A DNA stretch of 64,000 nucleotides from Dromiciops gliroides (lineage: Eukaryota > Chordata > Mammalia > Microbiotheria > Microbiotheriidae). Numbering within the stretch: position 1 is the first letter of the stretch; each line of letters opens with the position of its first letter. Shown here piece after piece: positions 49,801-59,239 of the stretch. Below the pieces are notes generated by a model. It made no database searches, had not been told where the DNA came from, and was given only the letters and a program-made list of their open reading frames with translations. The stretch is taken from the NCBI RefSeq assembly GCF_019393635.1, contig NC_057863.1, forward strand, positions 643,347,306 through 643,411,305, written 5' to 3'. The translations under genes and the position numbers were made by a program.

Positions 49801-52800
49801 AAAGTTATGGCATATCTCAGCTAGAAGGGACCTCAGAGGCCACCCAGTCCAAACCTTTCATATATAGATGAGGAACTGAGGCCCAGAGAGAGAGAGAGAG
49901 AGAAACTTCTTCAAGGTCACACAGGTAATAAATTCAGGTTACACAGTAGAAGGACTAGGTACATCAATTGAAGCAAAAATTATTATTTATGCCTTGCTAT
50001 GATCCCTTCTATCTGTGGAAATGCACTTTAAACACAAAGAATCACAAGCAGATATTATAATTTTACTTGGGTTTAAATTTTCATACAACTGTCCTGATTT
50101 GCTTTCCTTCTGAATAAAAAATATTCACTGCATCCATTCCTTGGAGGTACCCTTAAATTCCCTTCCTTTTTTTTTGGTGGGGGTGGGGGGGAAAGGTCAG
50201 TGAGAAGTAAGTGTCAAGTGTCTGAGGCCAGATTTGAACTCAGGTCCTCTTGAATCCAGGGCTGGTGCTTTATCCACTGCACCATCCTACTTAATAACTA
50301 CTTGTTTGAATAAAGGTAAAGGGAGGTGTAGGAACTTGGGACCATGTATCACAACCCCACAATTTTAGGACCTGGAAGTCCCTTTTCAGAGAAAGGAAGC
50401 TGAGAGAGACTACCTGTAATGGTGCCAAAGAAGAAGATGCCCTCCTCATTGCCCCCAGCCAAGGCCAAGACGTACTCAGAGCCATTGCTGGGGAATTCCA
50501 CAGGACAAAGTTTCTTGATACACCTTTTATGCAAGACTTGGACCCAATTGCCTGGGGAGAGGGAGGGACTTTCTCAGGCCTAGGAGTCTCCCCCTTCCTC
50601 CTCCAAGACTGGCACCCCCTCATTCTTCCAGTGGGAAACTGAGTCCCAGAAACTTCTCAGGATCATCTGAGAATGGCTTAGCTTCCTTCAGGAAGCCTTC
50701 ATCAGCTCCCCAAGATTGCTATTGAACCAATAACCTGTCCCCTCCCCCAACATGCACATGATTCTGCCCTTTCTTCATGCTCTTGTATATTATAGTTTTC
50801 TCTCTTTGGGCCATGGCCCTGCTATGGGCTCCAAGACAAAGGAAGGAACTTGGATTTGTGTAAAATCTGGGCAAGGGATAAGAGTTCCCTTATCAGACTG
50901 ATGAGCTCCCCTATCAATTGAATGAGCTTACAGGGAAGAAGGCAAGCCTTTGGGGTTCTCCTCATGGAGAGGGTGGGCATGCCCACTGGTTTTTCCCTGG
51001 ACTCCACATAAGGTGCCCAGAGACATGCCCACTCTTCATGGAAAGGCACCCATCAGACATCCCAAAAGTTCACTGCTATAAACTCCTTCAACTGATCCTT
51101 GAACTTCCTGAATCATTTTTCCCTCCATCACTCCAGGTGGCTCTTCCTCAGCATCTGGTTCAGGAGTCTGTATTCTATGATCTCTTGGAAGATTATTCTC
51201 ATTTGAGCTGGAGTCAGACCCCAGGCTCAGAGAAGCTAATCTACCCCACGGTGGGGAGGGGGAGAGACTAGAACTAGGAGGGAAGGCCCAATCCCTACTC
51301 TCACAGTTCTTCCCATCCCTAGCTTCTCACTGTTAGCTTTTCCAGGTAAGTGGGAATAGTTGCCAGTGAAATAGTAGACAAGTTGGTTCTGTCGGATGAA
51401 GAGGGTGCTTTCAGTAGATATGGTGTCAAAGATGGAGGCCGTGAAGTGCTCCTGAGGGCATTCAAGAGAGCCCAACCAGCAGCTATCGATGTTCAGCTGA
51501 CCCCAGCAGTGCAGGAATGGAGGTTTGCAGGATGGAGAGCAGGAAATAGACTTAGAAGTTATTTAGGCCACTACAACCCTTTCCTGTATAAACACACTGA
51601 GGGCTCAAAGAAATGAGAATGAAGAGACTTGGCCAAGGGACTTGGCAACTAAGGGGCAGAGTGAAGCCTAGAACCCAAGTTCTTTGTCAGGTTCCCTTCC
51701 CTGCCCCCTGTCCTGTATTATGATGCCTCTTTGGCAGAGGGCTGAGATCATGTGCCCCCTGGCTTAGGTGAGACCTTACAATATCCCACTCTTGGGGATC
51801 AGCATCTCCTTCCCTCCTTCCCTTCCCAAGTCTAGGAAAACGTTCACTCTTGCCCACCCTCCATCCACAGTCAGCTGCCACTCAGCCTCACTCACCTCCA
51901 CCAGGGAGATGTCCTTGAAGCTGGAGTCAGAGAGGAGAACCATCTTCTCATTGGGAATACCCCCGAGGATTAGCACAGGAGCCTGGGACACTGTAGCCCA
52001 GAGAGGCCTAGATGATGTGTTGATGAAGTCCCTGTGTGCAATGCCTCTGACCTAATGGGAGAGTCCCAAGGGACGCAATGGGAGAAGAAAGGAAGACAGA
52101 TTGGCTTGGCCCATGCTAGCCAGGAGGCTGAGTTAAGAGGATCACCTTCCCCCCTTCTCCCTTCCCTTGAGCCTTTCTCCCATCCTTTTACCCTACTTTC
52201 TCTCACCTCATTTCCCAGGGTAAAGATCACTTTGTCCTTTTCTGGTTTCAGAAACCCATTGATATTTATCATGTACCTGCAGAGAGCGGGAACAGCTTCC
52301 TAGGCTCTTGACAGACTCAATATGGACTTTACACCCCACACCCCATCTTGATGAGCAGACACTGCCCCTCTCAAGCCTTATGTCCCTAACTCTGAATGGG
52401 AGGCAACATGGTACAGTGACAAGAACAACTGAATTTGAAGTCAAAGGACCTGGGTTCAAATCCTGCTGCTGACACCTAGAACCTCTGTGCCTTGGGTACT
52501 GCCACCTTGTCTTGGTCCCTCTATGCCATCCCATCTGGTGATCTCTCATCAGTTGCCATGGGTTCAATCATCATTTCTATGAAGATACCTCCCAGAGCTA
52601 AGGCCCTTCCTGGGCCTCATTTTTCTCATCTGTAAAATGAAGGGGTTGGACTCCATGGCTTCTGAGCTCTCTTCCAGGTTGAATACTCTATGATCCTCCT
52701 CTTTTAATCCAACTCAATTTAACAAACATTTATGGCTCACCTACTGTGTGCTAAGCCCTGAGAGACTTTGTTTTCTACTTTTCTTTCTATTTAGCCTCCC

Positions 52801-55551
52801 TGGCCCTCAGTTTCTTCATCTGTAAAATACAGATGAAAGTAGTAGGCTGATTTAGGTGATCTCTAGGGTCATTCAAGGTTGAGAGATTTTGCTTACTTAC
52901 TTAGATCAGCCCTCTGTCTGCAAACCACATCCTGACTATGCTGATAGTGAAGTCAGCTGTACCTTCCACTATCCCCTGGGCCACAAGGATCCCTGGGACT
53001 CCACCCACCTGGCATTCCCAATGATCTCCCCAATTTTGTTGCTGGAGATGTCAACTGCCATCACTACACTGCCATTCTTCGTGGGCATTGGGGTGTACCA
53101 ACTCAGGAAACATATGTCATCTTCTGGACATTCCTCTGGCAAGTGTGGAATAAAATGAGGTGAGCATAGGCCTGGGGACCACCCTCACCCAGCCAGGACT
53201 GCTTCACTTTCCCTTATTAAAGAACCCTACCAAAAGACTGGGCCCTTGGTGCAGAGTACCAGAACTCATGATGCGCTATGCTTCCCCCCACCTCCTTTAG
53301 AGAATGGGGGTGTCCAGGGGTCATTAGCATTATCTAACAGGACAAGCTTTCTGAGGGATGGGTCTTTGTGACTTAGATCTGAACTCTTGACTAGGCATCA
53401 GGGGCCTCTGAGTGTCCCAGGTGGGTCTCCAGGGACCTGTACCTCGCAAAGCCTGCTATACAGGTCTGCTCCATATCCCTCCCTTTCCCCAGGTGCCAAA
53501 CTGGCTAAGGACAGATCTATTCCTTATCCTGTCCAGCTTCTTGGCAAGGCTCTCTGGAAGCCCCCTTCTCCAAGACATTGTTCTTCTTAACTCCTGGTAC
53601 CCAGCCCATTGTTGGGGAAGACCCTCACTCTTGGTTTGGAATGGTGCTCCCTCCATCTCGATTTGCAACCTCTCTGCCTTCCACCTCCGGAAATTCACAG
53701 GGGTGTGGAAGGTGACCAGCACAATGGGAAACAGGCCCTTAAAGTGGCCCCCACGGACAAAGGCTTCTTTTGCCTGAGAAGGGACCAAAGAGGGAGTGAC
53801 ACTAACCAGTCTAGAGGCATGGTCAGTTCTCTGTCCCACCCACCCTGTGCTTTAGCCTGGGCTCTGCCCCTGCCTATCTGAGGGAAGGTGGTGGCAGGGT
53901 TGGGGCAGAGAACAGAACTCTGCCAGGCAGGAACCCAGGGCACAATTACTGGCTTCATTCCTGGAAGCTGGAGAGAAACTGGAGAGAGAATACCCTGTGT
54001 GTCAATGAAGGCATTAGCATCATTCTTGAATGCTAGGTGAACCCTCCAGAATCCAAATTTCCCCCTGGGATTCCCTCCCCTTCCCCAAACCTTCCTTATC
54101 AACAGGAGACCTGCTGCTCAGCCACCCTCCTAGGAGAGGCCACACAGGAACTGGCCTCTAGGGACTGAGTTCCCCATCTGCCAAAGGAGACAACATTCCT
54201 CTTCTTCAGACTCCGGGGAATCTTCCTAGGACTCTCCATTTTAGGAGAGGACTGAGGATTAGAATTTGGCAATTGGTTGGATGGGGGGAGCAGGGATGGC
54301 AGAGTCCAGAAGCTCCTTTGGTAGGCTGGGGGAGCTGGGTAGGAAGGGGGAAAGATGCTGGGGGCAGGATGTCAAGTTCTGATGGGTGGGTCCCCCAAAG
54401 ATGGTTTGGGTGAGGTAAAAGCCACCTTCCCTGATTCATCCTAAAATGATTCCCCACCCATCAGGAACCTTCAGTGATTCACCCTTAAACCAGGATTTTC
54501 CCTTCTACCTACCCTGTGTCTGTGTGCCCATCTGGTTCCATTCCTCCCTTCTCCTTCTCTGCCCCTCACTCACCTCTCCAGGGCAGCTGAAATTAATCTT
54601 CATGAAGTAAGGGAAGCCCAGGTAATTCTAAAGATGAGGGATACATCCAGCTCAGTGTGATTACCCTGTCCCCCACCCCCACTCCTGCCATTCTGCCATT
54701 TCCCTCTTCCCCTCCCACCTCCTTCCATTAACCCCAGGGCAAGAGATATCCAAGGCTCTGGGAAGGTGTCCTGAAGACATGAAGGAGCAGGAACCAATGA
54801 AAGGATTCAGTGACTGACGGATGGGAAGATAGAGGGAGAGATGGGAGGGAGGAAGGATGAAGGGGTAGAATGGAAGGAGAGAGAGAAGAACACAGATGAG
54901 ATTGAGAGCTGGAAGGGACTTCAGAGGCCATCTTGTCCAACCCTCCCACTTCAGAAGTGAAGAAACTGAGGCCAGGAGAGGTATAAGTGACTTGCTTGCC
55001 CAAGTAGAAAGAAGCCAGAGTTGACAGAAGCCAAGGGGAATGGATGGAAGATTGGAGGGTCAGAGGACAGTTGGAAAGATGGAAAAGCAGAAAGGGGTGG
55101 GTGGGTGCCTTGGAGGATGGAGGGGAAGGGATAGAGGGACAGAGAATGTAAACCTTGGTGTGGGGATGGGGGGGGCGGGGCAAGGGTAGGAAGGGAATGG
55201 GCAGGTGGGAAGGCCAGAGGGGCAGCTAGGCCAGGTACCTACTTCTTTGTAGTCGATGGGTGAATCCACTAGTTTGTCGAAGAAATGGTCCACAGGCTTA
55301 GCTTCCCGACTGAAAAACTTTTCACTGTGTTCTCCCAAAGTTTCATACAGGTTGAGTGCCACTTGCCATCGGCAGTTGTCCTCCAGTTGCGGCAGGATTG
55401 GCCGCGGCAGTAGCAGCAGGAGCAGAAGCAGCAGTAGGGACAACATTAGGGTGGGGAGTCCAGAGCTGGGAAGCCCAGGCAGGGAGTCATGGGAGGCATC
55501 CGGGGAAGCGGAGGAGCACCTACTCCTTCCCCTAGCCCTCCCACAGTCCAT
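31209..55551 (-). CDS. CATSPERG: CATSPERG, auxiliary subunit gamma of the sperm CatSper calcium channel, complete
   Basis: A single-pass membrane protein with a large extracellular region, part of the sperm-flagellum CatSper channel complex. I reconstructed 27 coding exons on the minus strand. Every junction is GT-AG, all phases match, and the total is 3399 nt: 1132 residues plus stop, close to the 1159 residues I recall for human. Family landmarks in order: [91 protein letters not shown] block, [35 protein letters not shown], then a membrane helix at about residues 1057-1074 and a short Ser/Lys-rich cytoplasmic tail. The start is either Met1 (55551) or Met36 (55446), the latter directly before a ten-Leu signal-peptide core. 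No frameshift or stop is seen, so the gene appears functional. Confidence 0.95.
31592..31712 (-). CDS. CATSPERG: CATSPERG coding exon 26 (transmembrane)
   Basis: Encodes the membrane helix [18 protein letters not shown], then a basic cytoplasmic stretch; acceptor accag, donor gtgagg. Confidence 0.9.
31975..32160 (+). repeat. Ancient mammalian SINE-like repeat
   Basis: Reads tagagctgaaagggacctta ... gtgaagaaactgaga ... cacttgcccaacgtcat. Similar copies lie at about 41945-42110, 49800-49935 and 54900-55010. Probably MIR-related; the class is not sure. Confidence 0.5.
32224..32323 (-). CDS. CATSPERG: CATSPERG coding exon 25
   Basis: Encodes [20 protein letters not shown] then [13 protein letters not shown]; donor gtgagc. 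Confidence 0.94.
32457..32549 (-). CDS. CATSPERG: CATSPERG coding exon 24
   Basis: Encodes [20 protein letters not shown] then [10 protein letters not shown]; acceptor cctag, donor gtaagg. Confidence 0.93.
32756..32842 (-). CDS. CATSPERG: CATSPERG coding exon 23
   Basis: Encodes [20 protein letters not shown] then LQYNSSGI. Donor gtacgc at 32755 splits a Glu codon, which restores the conserved I-E-W-L-C-L across the junction. Confidence 0.9.
33129..33247 (+). repeat. Marsupial SINE, shortened, CATSPERG intron 22
   Basis: Sense copy lacking about 25 bases of the head (gcagtggataaagc...). Confidence 0.78.
33806..34052 (+). repeat. Longer SINE variant with extended 3' part, CATSPERG intron 22
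   Basis: The head resembles the common SINE (ggcacctaggtggc), but it continues with ctcagtttcctcatctgtac, ccaagaagcccctaaatggg and ends actgaaacaactgaacaac. It appears to be an older marsupial SINE with a LINE-derived tail. Confidence 0.7.
34193..34288 (-). CDS. CATSPERG: CATSPERG coding exon 22
   Basis: Encodes [20 protein letters not shown] then [11 protein letters not shown]; acceptor gcag, donor gtaact. Confidence 0.93.
34437..34487 (+). repeat. (CA)n microsatellite, CATSPERG intron 21
   Basis: About 20 CA units preceded by CCA triplets. Confidence 0.95.
34657..34720 (-). CDS. CATSPERG: CATSPERG coding exon 21
   Basis: 64 nt encoding [20 protein letters not shown]; acceptor tacag, donor gtgagc. 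Confidence 0.93.
34842..34998 (-). CDS. CATSPERG: CATSPERG coding exon 20
   Basis: Encodes [20 protein letters not shown] through [17 protein letters not shown]; donor gtgaga. Confidence 0.94.
35478..35534 (-). CDS. CATSPERG: CATSPERG coding exon 19
   Basis: 57 nt encoding [19 protein letters not shown]; acceptor cttcag, donor gtaact. Confidence 0.88.
35795..35875 (-). CDS. CATSPERG: CATSPERG coding exon 18
   Basis: 81 nt encoding [27 protein letters not shown]; donor gtaaga. Confidence 0.9.
36438..36559 (-). CDS. CATSPERG: CATSPERG coding exon 17
   Basis: Encodes [20 protein letters not shown] then [20 protein letters not shown]; acceptor ctctag, donor gtgggg. Confidence 0.9.
36698..36881 (-). 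CDS. CATSPERG: CATSPERG coding exon 16
   Basis: Encodes [20 protein letters not shown] through [15 protein letters not shown] chose the donor gtgggc at 36697 over an earlier gt at 36722, because only it keeps the frame into exon 17. Confidence 0.87.
37430..37585 (-). repeat. Marsupial SINE, antisense, CATSPERG intron 15
   Basis: Full antisense copy, followed by the CT microsatellite. Confidence 0.84.
37591..37659 (+). repeat. (TC)n microsatellite, CATSPERG intron 15
   Basis: About 34 uninterrupted TC units. Confidence 0.95.
38447..38509 (-). CDS. CATSPERG: CATSPERG coding exon 15
   Basis: 63 nt encoding [21 protein letters not shown]; acceptor tctag, donor gtgaaa. Confidence 0.92.
38624..38813 (-). 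CDS. CATSPERG: CATSPERG coding exon 14
   Basis: Encodes [20 protein letters not shown] through [20 protein letters not shown]; acceptor tacag, donor gtatgt. Confidence 0.94.
39439..39557 (-). CDS. CATSPERG: CATSPERG coding exon 13
   Basis: Encodes [20 protein letters not shown] then [19 protein letters not shown]; acceptor cacag, donor gtgagt. Confidence 0.92.
39661..39780 (-). mobile_element. L1 3' end, antisense, CATSPERG intron 12
   Basis: Matches the pattern ttaataaacatatttattcaaagttttgagttccaaattct plus a pyrimidine tract and ggtaagcatatatg. It lies 16 bases past exon 12. Confidence 0.6.
39796..39954 (-). CDS. CATSPERG: CATSPERG coding exon 12
   Basis: Encodes [20 protein letters not shown] through [15 protein letters not shown]; acceptor ccccag, donor gtgagc. 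Confidence 0.94.
40197..40308 (-). CDS. CATSPERG: CATSPERG coding exon 11
   Basis: Encodes [20 protein letters not shown] then [17 protein letters not shown]; donor gtgggg. Confidence 0.93.
41014..41143 (-). CDS. CATSPERG: CATSPERG coding exon 10 (NAGNAG acceptor)
   Basis: Encodes [20 protein letters not shown] then [20 protein letters not shown]. The acceptor is a tandem cagcag, so use of the first AG would start the exon at 41146 and add one residue. Confidence 0.92.
41308..41466 (-). repeat. Marsupial SINE, antisense, CATSPERG intron 9
   Basis: Full antisense copy with T18 start, flanked by cccaggtaaatctt- and cccagctaaatctt-like sequence. Confidence 0.84.
41529..41711 (-). CDS. CATSPERG: CATSPERG coding exon 9
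   Basis: Encodes [20 protein letters not shown] through [15 protein letters not shown]; acceptor ctgcag, donor gtaagt. Confidence 0.94.
42440..42810. other. CATSPERG intron 8, unclassified (possible old LTR)
   Basis: Contains agcaggtttaattgcaaagtgagg and other LTR-like features in antisense, but I cannot fix its ends or family. Confidence 0.3.
42820..42943 (+). repeat. Marsupial SINE, 5'-truncated, CATSPERG intron 8
   Basis: Starts at gagcaccggccctggagtc. A second partial copy (tail half only) follows at 42974-43045. Confidence 0.78.
43876..44031 (-). repeat. Marsupial SINE, antisense, CATSPERG intron 8
   Basis: Antisense copy after a short TC repeat at 43848-43879. Confidence 0.83.
45454..45602 (+). 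repeat. Marsupial SINE, sense, in the intronic L1
   Basis: Full sense copy with an A/C-rich tail. Confidence 0.84.
45800..45965 (-). mobile_element. L1 3' end, antisense, CATSPERG intron 8
   Basis: ttttaccaaattacatgtaaaatac ... ttgtgttccaaattctc and a pyrimidine tract, as at 9810 and 39661; interrupted next by a SINE. Confidence 0.55.
45974..46110 (+). repeat. Marsupial SINE, with target duplication
   Basis: Sense copy flanked by aatgtgtctctt on both sides. Confidence 0.84.
46480..46622 (+). repeat. Marsupial SINE, sense, CATSPERG intron 8
   Basis: Sense copy flanked by similar gaaatat.tacaca sequences. Confidence 0.83.
47469..47607 (-). repeat. Marsupial SINE, antisense, in L1 ORF1 remnant
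   Basis: Antisense copy inside ORF1, with gataattctt / aataattctt flanks. Confidence 0.83.
48830..49760 (+). repeat. Old LINE-like repeat, CATSPERG intron 8
   Basis: The stretch ctctctccaatccatcctcc ... ttaaagcacaggtccca and following sequence also occurs, in order, at about 57980-58190. It is an ancient repeat, possibly CR1/L2 type in antisense; the class is uncertain. Confidence 0.45.
50169..50285 (-). repeat. Marsupial SINE, antisense, shortened, CATSPERG intron 8
   Basis: The middle box (gacttgcccagggtcacac) is missing. Confidence 0.78.
50414..50551 (-). CDS. CATSPERG: CATSPERG coding exon 8
   Basis: Encodes [20 protein letters not shown] then [15 protein letters not shown] to FFGTIT; acceptor ccccag, donor gtagtc. 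It is followed by the longest intron, about 8.7 kb. Confidence 0.93.
51331..51496 (-). CDS. CATSPERG: CATSPERG coding exon 7
   Basis: Starts [20 protein letters not shown] and contains [20 protein letters not shown]; donor gtgaga. The acceptor (ggtcag) has a weak pyrimidine tract, so the left edge is slightly less sure. Confidence 0.88.
51896..52051 (-). CDS. CATSPERG: CATSPERG coding exon 6
   Basis: Encodes 52 residues from [11 protein letters not shown] through [16 protein letters not shown] to DISLVE; acceptor ttag, donor gtgagt. Confidence 0.93.
52207..52276 (-). CDS. CATSPERG: CATSPERG coding exon 5
   Basis: 70 nt encoding [23 protein letters not shown]; donor gtgaga. Confidence 0.92.
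52385..52660 (+). repeat. MIR-like old SINE, CATSPERG intron 4
   Basis: gggaggcaacatggtacagtgac ... cctgggttcaaatcctgctgctgaca, then, after unrelated sequence, tttttctcatctgtaaaatgaagg. Confidence 0.55.
53009..53135 (-). CDS. CATSPERG: CATSPERG coding exon 4
   Basis: Encodes [20 protein letters not shown] then [20 protein letters not shown]; donor gtgggt. Confidence 0.92.
53629..53773 (-). CDS. CATSPERG: CATSPERG coding exon 3
   Basis: Encodes [20 protein letters not shown] and on to [12 protein letters not shown]; donor gtgagg. Confidence 0.93.
54574..54627 (-). CDS. CATSPERG: CATSPERG coding exon 2
   Basis: 54 nt encoding [18 protein letters not shown]; acceptor tctttag, donor gtgagt. 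Confidence 0.92.
55243..55551 (-). CDS. CATSPERG: CATSPERG coding exon 1
   Basis: Residues 1-103. Ser/Arg-rich N-terminus, then [14 protein letters not shown] from Met36, a likely signal peptide. It ends [10 protein letters not shown] before gtaggt. The Leu run is a CTG-rich repeat. Confidence 0.88.
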
Positions 55552-56420
55552 GCACCCGAAAACGGAGAGGCCTTAATGATCATGAAATCATTAACACCCC
55601 GTTTTCCTATTGGGGAAACTGAGTCAGTGACAAGGACACTCGAGGAGAGTGGGGGAGGGGTTCTCTGGACCCTAGGAGTCACCACGCCTAACTCTTGCTA
55701 ACCCCTCCCCCTTTCTCCCTCCCCCTCCTGCCCCTCGCCCCAGGCCTTTTGTCTCCCCTTCCTAGCCCCACCCCTTCTTCAACCTTTCCCATCCATTCCT
55801 CCAGTCTTCCTCCTCCCTTCAACCCCCAAGGTAGGGCAGGGGGACCAGGCGCACCCAGAAGATCCAGATCCTTGCCTTCTCCTAGAGCCCTTCTGCTTAG
55901 CAGTTTCTGGCAGCCAAAGGGTTAAGTGTCTAACGGCTTTTCCCTGACATCCCAGAGCTCGTGCCCCTAGGACTCTGTGTGATCCTCCTCACAGCATCTC
56001 TAAGAAATGTTTGGCTCTTCAGGGGAAGGTGGTCCCATAACATAAGACTCTCAGTCCCAGCCAGTTAACTTTTTTTTTTTTTATGGTCACATTCGAGTTC
56101 TCCATACTTCATACAGGCTTATAACTGGAACTACATTTTGCCTCGCCGGTATTTATTTTTAATTACGTTTTCTTCTCTTTTTTTGCTTACTTATCAAGAT
56201 GAGCCTGCAGTCAGGAAGACCTGAGTTCACTTTTAATACAGACTGTGTGACCTTGGCAAGTCACTTAACCTGTATGCCTCAGTTTCCTCCATTGTAAAAT
56301 GCCTTTATCTTCCAGGGTTGTTATGTTTGTAAACTTCTCTATCCTCATCCTCCTTGGTCTCTTGGCAGCCTTTTGTTCCCTCTTTCCTCAATATTATCTT
56401 CTTTCTGGGTAGTTGGGATA
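55552..56420. other. Upstream flank of CATSPERG
   Basis: C/T-rich at 55700-55830. A diverged SINE or MIR-like stretch is visible at about 56195-56310 (cctgcagtcaggaagacctgag ... cttggcaagtcacttaacct). I see no clear TATA box or CpG island. Confidence 0.4.
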
Positions 56421-56424
56421 CCAT

Positions 56425-56835
56425 TCTCTTTTTTTAATCATAAAAGTATTTTATTATTTTTAGTTATATGTTGAGATAGTTTTCAACATTCGTTTTGGTA
56501 AGATTTCCATTTCCAAAATTTTCTCCCTTCCCTCCCTCCCTTCCCTCCCCCCTCCCCAAGAGAGCAAGCAATCTGATATAGGTTATATATGTACAATCAC
56601 ATTAAACAGATTTCTGCATTAGTCATGTTGTGAAAAAAGAATCAGAACAAAAGGGAAAAACCTCCAAAAAGAAAAAAGAAAAACAACAAAAAAGTCGAAA
56701 TAGTATGGTTCAATCTGCATCTAGATTTCACAGTTCTTTTTTCTGGATGTGGAGAGCATTTTCCACCATGAGTCCTTTGGAATGATCTTGGACCATTGTA
56801 TTGTTAAGTCTATCACAGTCAGTCATCACACAGTA
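56425..56835 (-). mobile_element. L1 3' end, antisense
   Basis: Longest antisense copy of the L1 3' end in the window: tttttaatcataaaag, the pyrimidine tract, gatataggttatatatgtac and the ggaccattgtattgtt region. Confidence 0.6.
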
Positions 56836-56970
56836 ATACCATTCTCTCTTAGCTGTTTTCCTACTAATCTGACTTCTCCTTCTCTCTTTGCTGGCTTCTC
56901 CTCTAGACCACACCCTGTATCTGTAGGGGTCCTTCAGGATTTTGTCCTGCACCCTCTTCTCTCCTCCCTC

Positions 56971-57439
56971 TGAGAGAATCCAATGTGTTCTCAGCATAAG
57001 TTCAAAGGGGCTTTTCCCCTTTCCCCACCATTCCCTCCTGCTTCCTGCTAAATTAACCTGGAGAGTAGGCTCCCCCTCAGATAAAAGCAGACTACATACA
57101 TTATTCAAGTCCCAAGGGCTTATTTCCTTTCCCAAATTTCCCTTCCTGAGTTAAAGTTACATAACAAAGAATTAGAAAATCTGAGTGTCTGGGTGGGCAC
57201 CACATCTGGGTGGGAAGTGTACATGTTTCCAAATATCCTGAAGATTGGGAACCTGGAATAACCAATTCAGGTGAAATGGGGCAGGGAATACTTGCTTTAG
57301 GGACCTATCTAAACTCAGTGTGAAACAAGCATGCTTTGTGCACAACTTCTTTGAGGTGTGCACCCTTTCTTTCATAATAAAGGCCTTTCTGCTTTGCACC
57401 AGACTGGGAGTCCCTGCCTCAGTCTACTTGTTTCTTACA
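56971..57439 (+). repeat. Solo LTR with target duplication CCTC
   Basis: 469 bp, from tgagagaatccaatg to tgtttcttaca. CCTC flanks it on both sides (56967-56970 and 57440-57443), and AATAAA is at 57376-57381. It is unlike the other LTRs here, so from another retrovirus family. It interrupts an old repeat whose halves continue on either side. Confidence 0.75.
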
Positions 57440-57443
57440 CCTC

Positions 57444-58265
57444 CATACTACTTCACTAGGTGATCTCATTTGCTCCCTTTGAGCTGATCACCATCTCAAT
57501 GCTGATGACTCTCAAATCCTCCTTCCCTGCCCCAACATGTCTGCTGATTTGGGTTTTTTTAGTGAGGCAATTGGGGTTAAGTGACTTGCCCAGTGTCTGA
57601 GGCTGGATTTGAACTCAGGTACTCCTGACTCCAGGGCCGGTGCTCATGTCTGCTGATTTGTAACCTCCCATTCCAAGTGCCTTTCAGACCTCTCAAACTA
57701 GATGTCCACCAGACATTTGAAACTCACTCTATCCAAAGCAAAACTCATCATCTTTCCCCCCAACCCTCTCCCCTCTCACTTTCCCTACTACTATAAAGGG
57801 CAGCACCATCTCTTCAGTCCCTCAGGCTCACAATCCAGGAGTCCTCCTGGACTCCTCACTATCTCTCACTCCCCTCCCCCACATCCAAGCTGTTGCCAAG
57901 GTCTCTCATGTCACCTCTCTAACATCTCTCTCATATGTTCCCCTTTCTCCTGTCACACTGGCCCCACCCTGGTAGAGGCCCTGGTCACCTCACACCTGGA
58001 GGATTTCAATAACTGCTGGTGTGTCTTTGTGCCTCAAGTCTCTCCCCACTCCAATGCATCCTCTCTTCAGCCTCCAGAATGATTTCCCTAAAGCACAAGT
58101 CTGACCAAGTCACGCTCCTCCCCTTACTCAATAAGACTACTTCAGTGGCGCCCTGTTGTCTCCAGGATCAAACACAAAAATATCTCTTTGGCATTCAAAG
58201 CCTTTCATCTTGTGGCCCCCTCCTACCTTTTAGTCTCCTTACACCTTACTCCTCAACATGTATTT
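57444..58265 (+). repeat. Old LINE-like repeat, second copy
   Basis: Same family as 48830-49760; it continues the sequence before the solo LTR at 56971 and is interrupted by a SINE at 57549. Confidence 0.45.
57549..57645 (-). repeat. Marsupial SINE, antisense, shortened
   Basis: Flanked by catgtctgctgattt on both sides, a clear target duplication. Confidence 0.82.
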
Positions 58266-58269
58266 GTGA

Positions 58270-58680
58270 TCATTAAAAATAAGAGAGACATGGTTTCTGG
58301 GTAATTTAATCATTTTATTAATAAGGCCAGCAAGTTATTAATAAAGGGATGGTCATTGGCCATCTCTCTCAGACCAAAGACCCCCATGGTGGTGGGGCAC
58401 AGGGTTTTTATACCCTTGAAACCCTAGGTGGTGAATGGGGCCATGAATTGACTCCTTCACAGACAGATTATCTCCAGACTTGGGCTATCAATTCAAAGAA
58501 TGTCCTTCTCTTCAACAGGGGGCTCCCAAGTGACCTCCTCCCTGAACTGACCTCTCCTCTGGACAGAGAAGCCTTTGGTTATATAGATAAACAGAGCTGT
58601 CTCCACTCAAGATTCCTTGAAAGCTTGGGTTGGGCCTGACCAAGATGAAGAGATTCAATTTAATCTTATTTTCAAGGAGA
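58270..58680. other. Unclassified, LTR-like antisense sequence
   Basis: Contains ggtaatttaatcattttattaa, the look of an antisense poly(A) signal. It resembles no other element here and the ends are unclear. Confidence 0.3.
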
Positions 58681-58690
58681 ACTGGACTTT

Positions 58691-58816
58691 GGAGTGGATA
58701 AAGCACTGGCCCTGGATTCAGGAGGACCTGAGTTCAAATCCAGCCTCAGACACTTGACACTAACTAGCTGTGTGACCCTGGGCAAGTCACTTAACCCTCA
58801 TTGGTCCCCAGAAAAA
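58691..58816 (+). repeat. Marsupial SINE, 5'-truncated
   Basis: Starts at gagtggataaagcactgg. Confidence 0.82.
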
Positions 58817-59095
58817 AGAAGGAATCTCCCCAAGGTATTGGTTATTAATAATCATTTCTAATATATTCTTTGATTCAGTGACTCTGCTCTCCTTCCTGGG
58901 TGTTCCTCAAACAAGACACACTATCTCTCTCTCTTGGCTCTGCTCTGAGCATGTTATCTGGCTCTCTCCCATGCCTGGAAATTTCTCCCTTCTCCACTCT
59001 ATTGAGCTCTTTGGCTTCCTTGAAGCTTTCCCCACCCCTCTTCATTCTAGTGTCTTCCCTCTGTTAATTGCTTCCTATTTATCCTATATATAGCA

Positions 59096-59206
<111 letters not shown>

Positions 59207-59239
59207 AGCATGCTATCTCCCCATTAGATTGTAAGCTCT

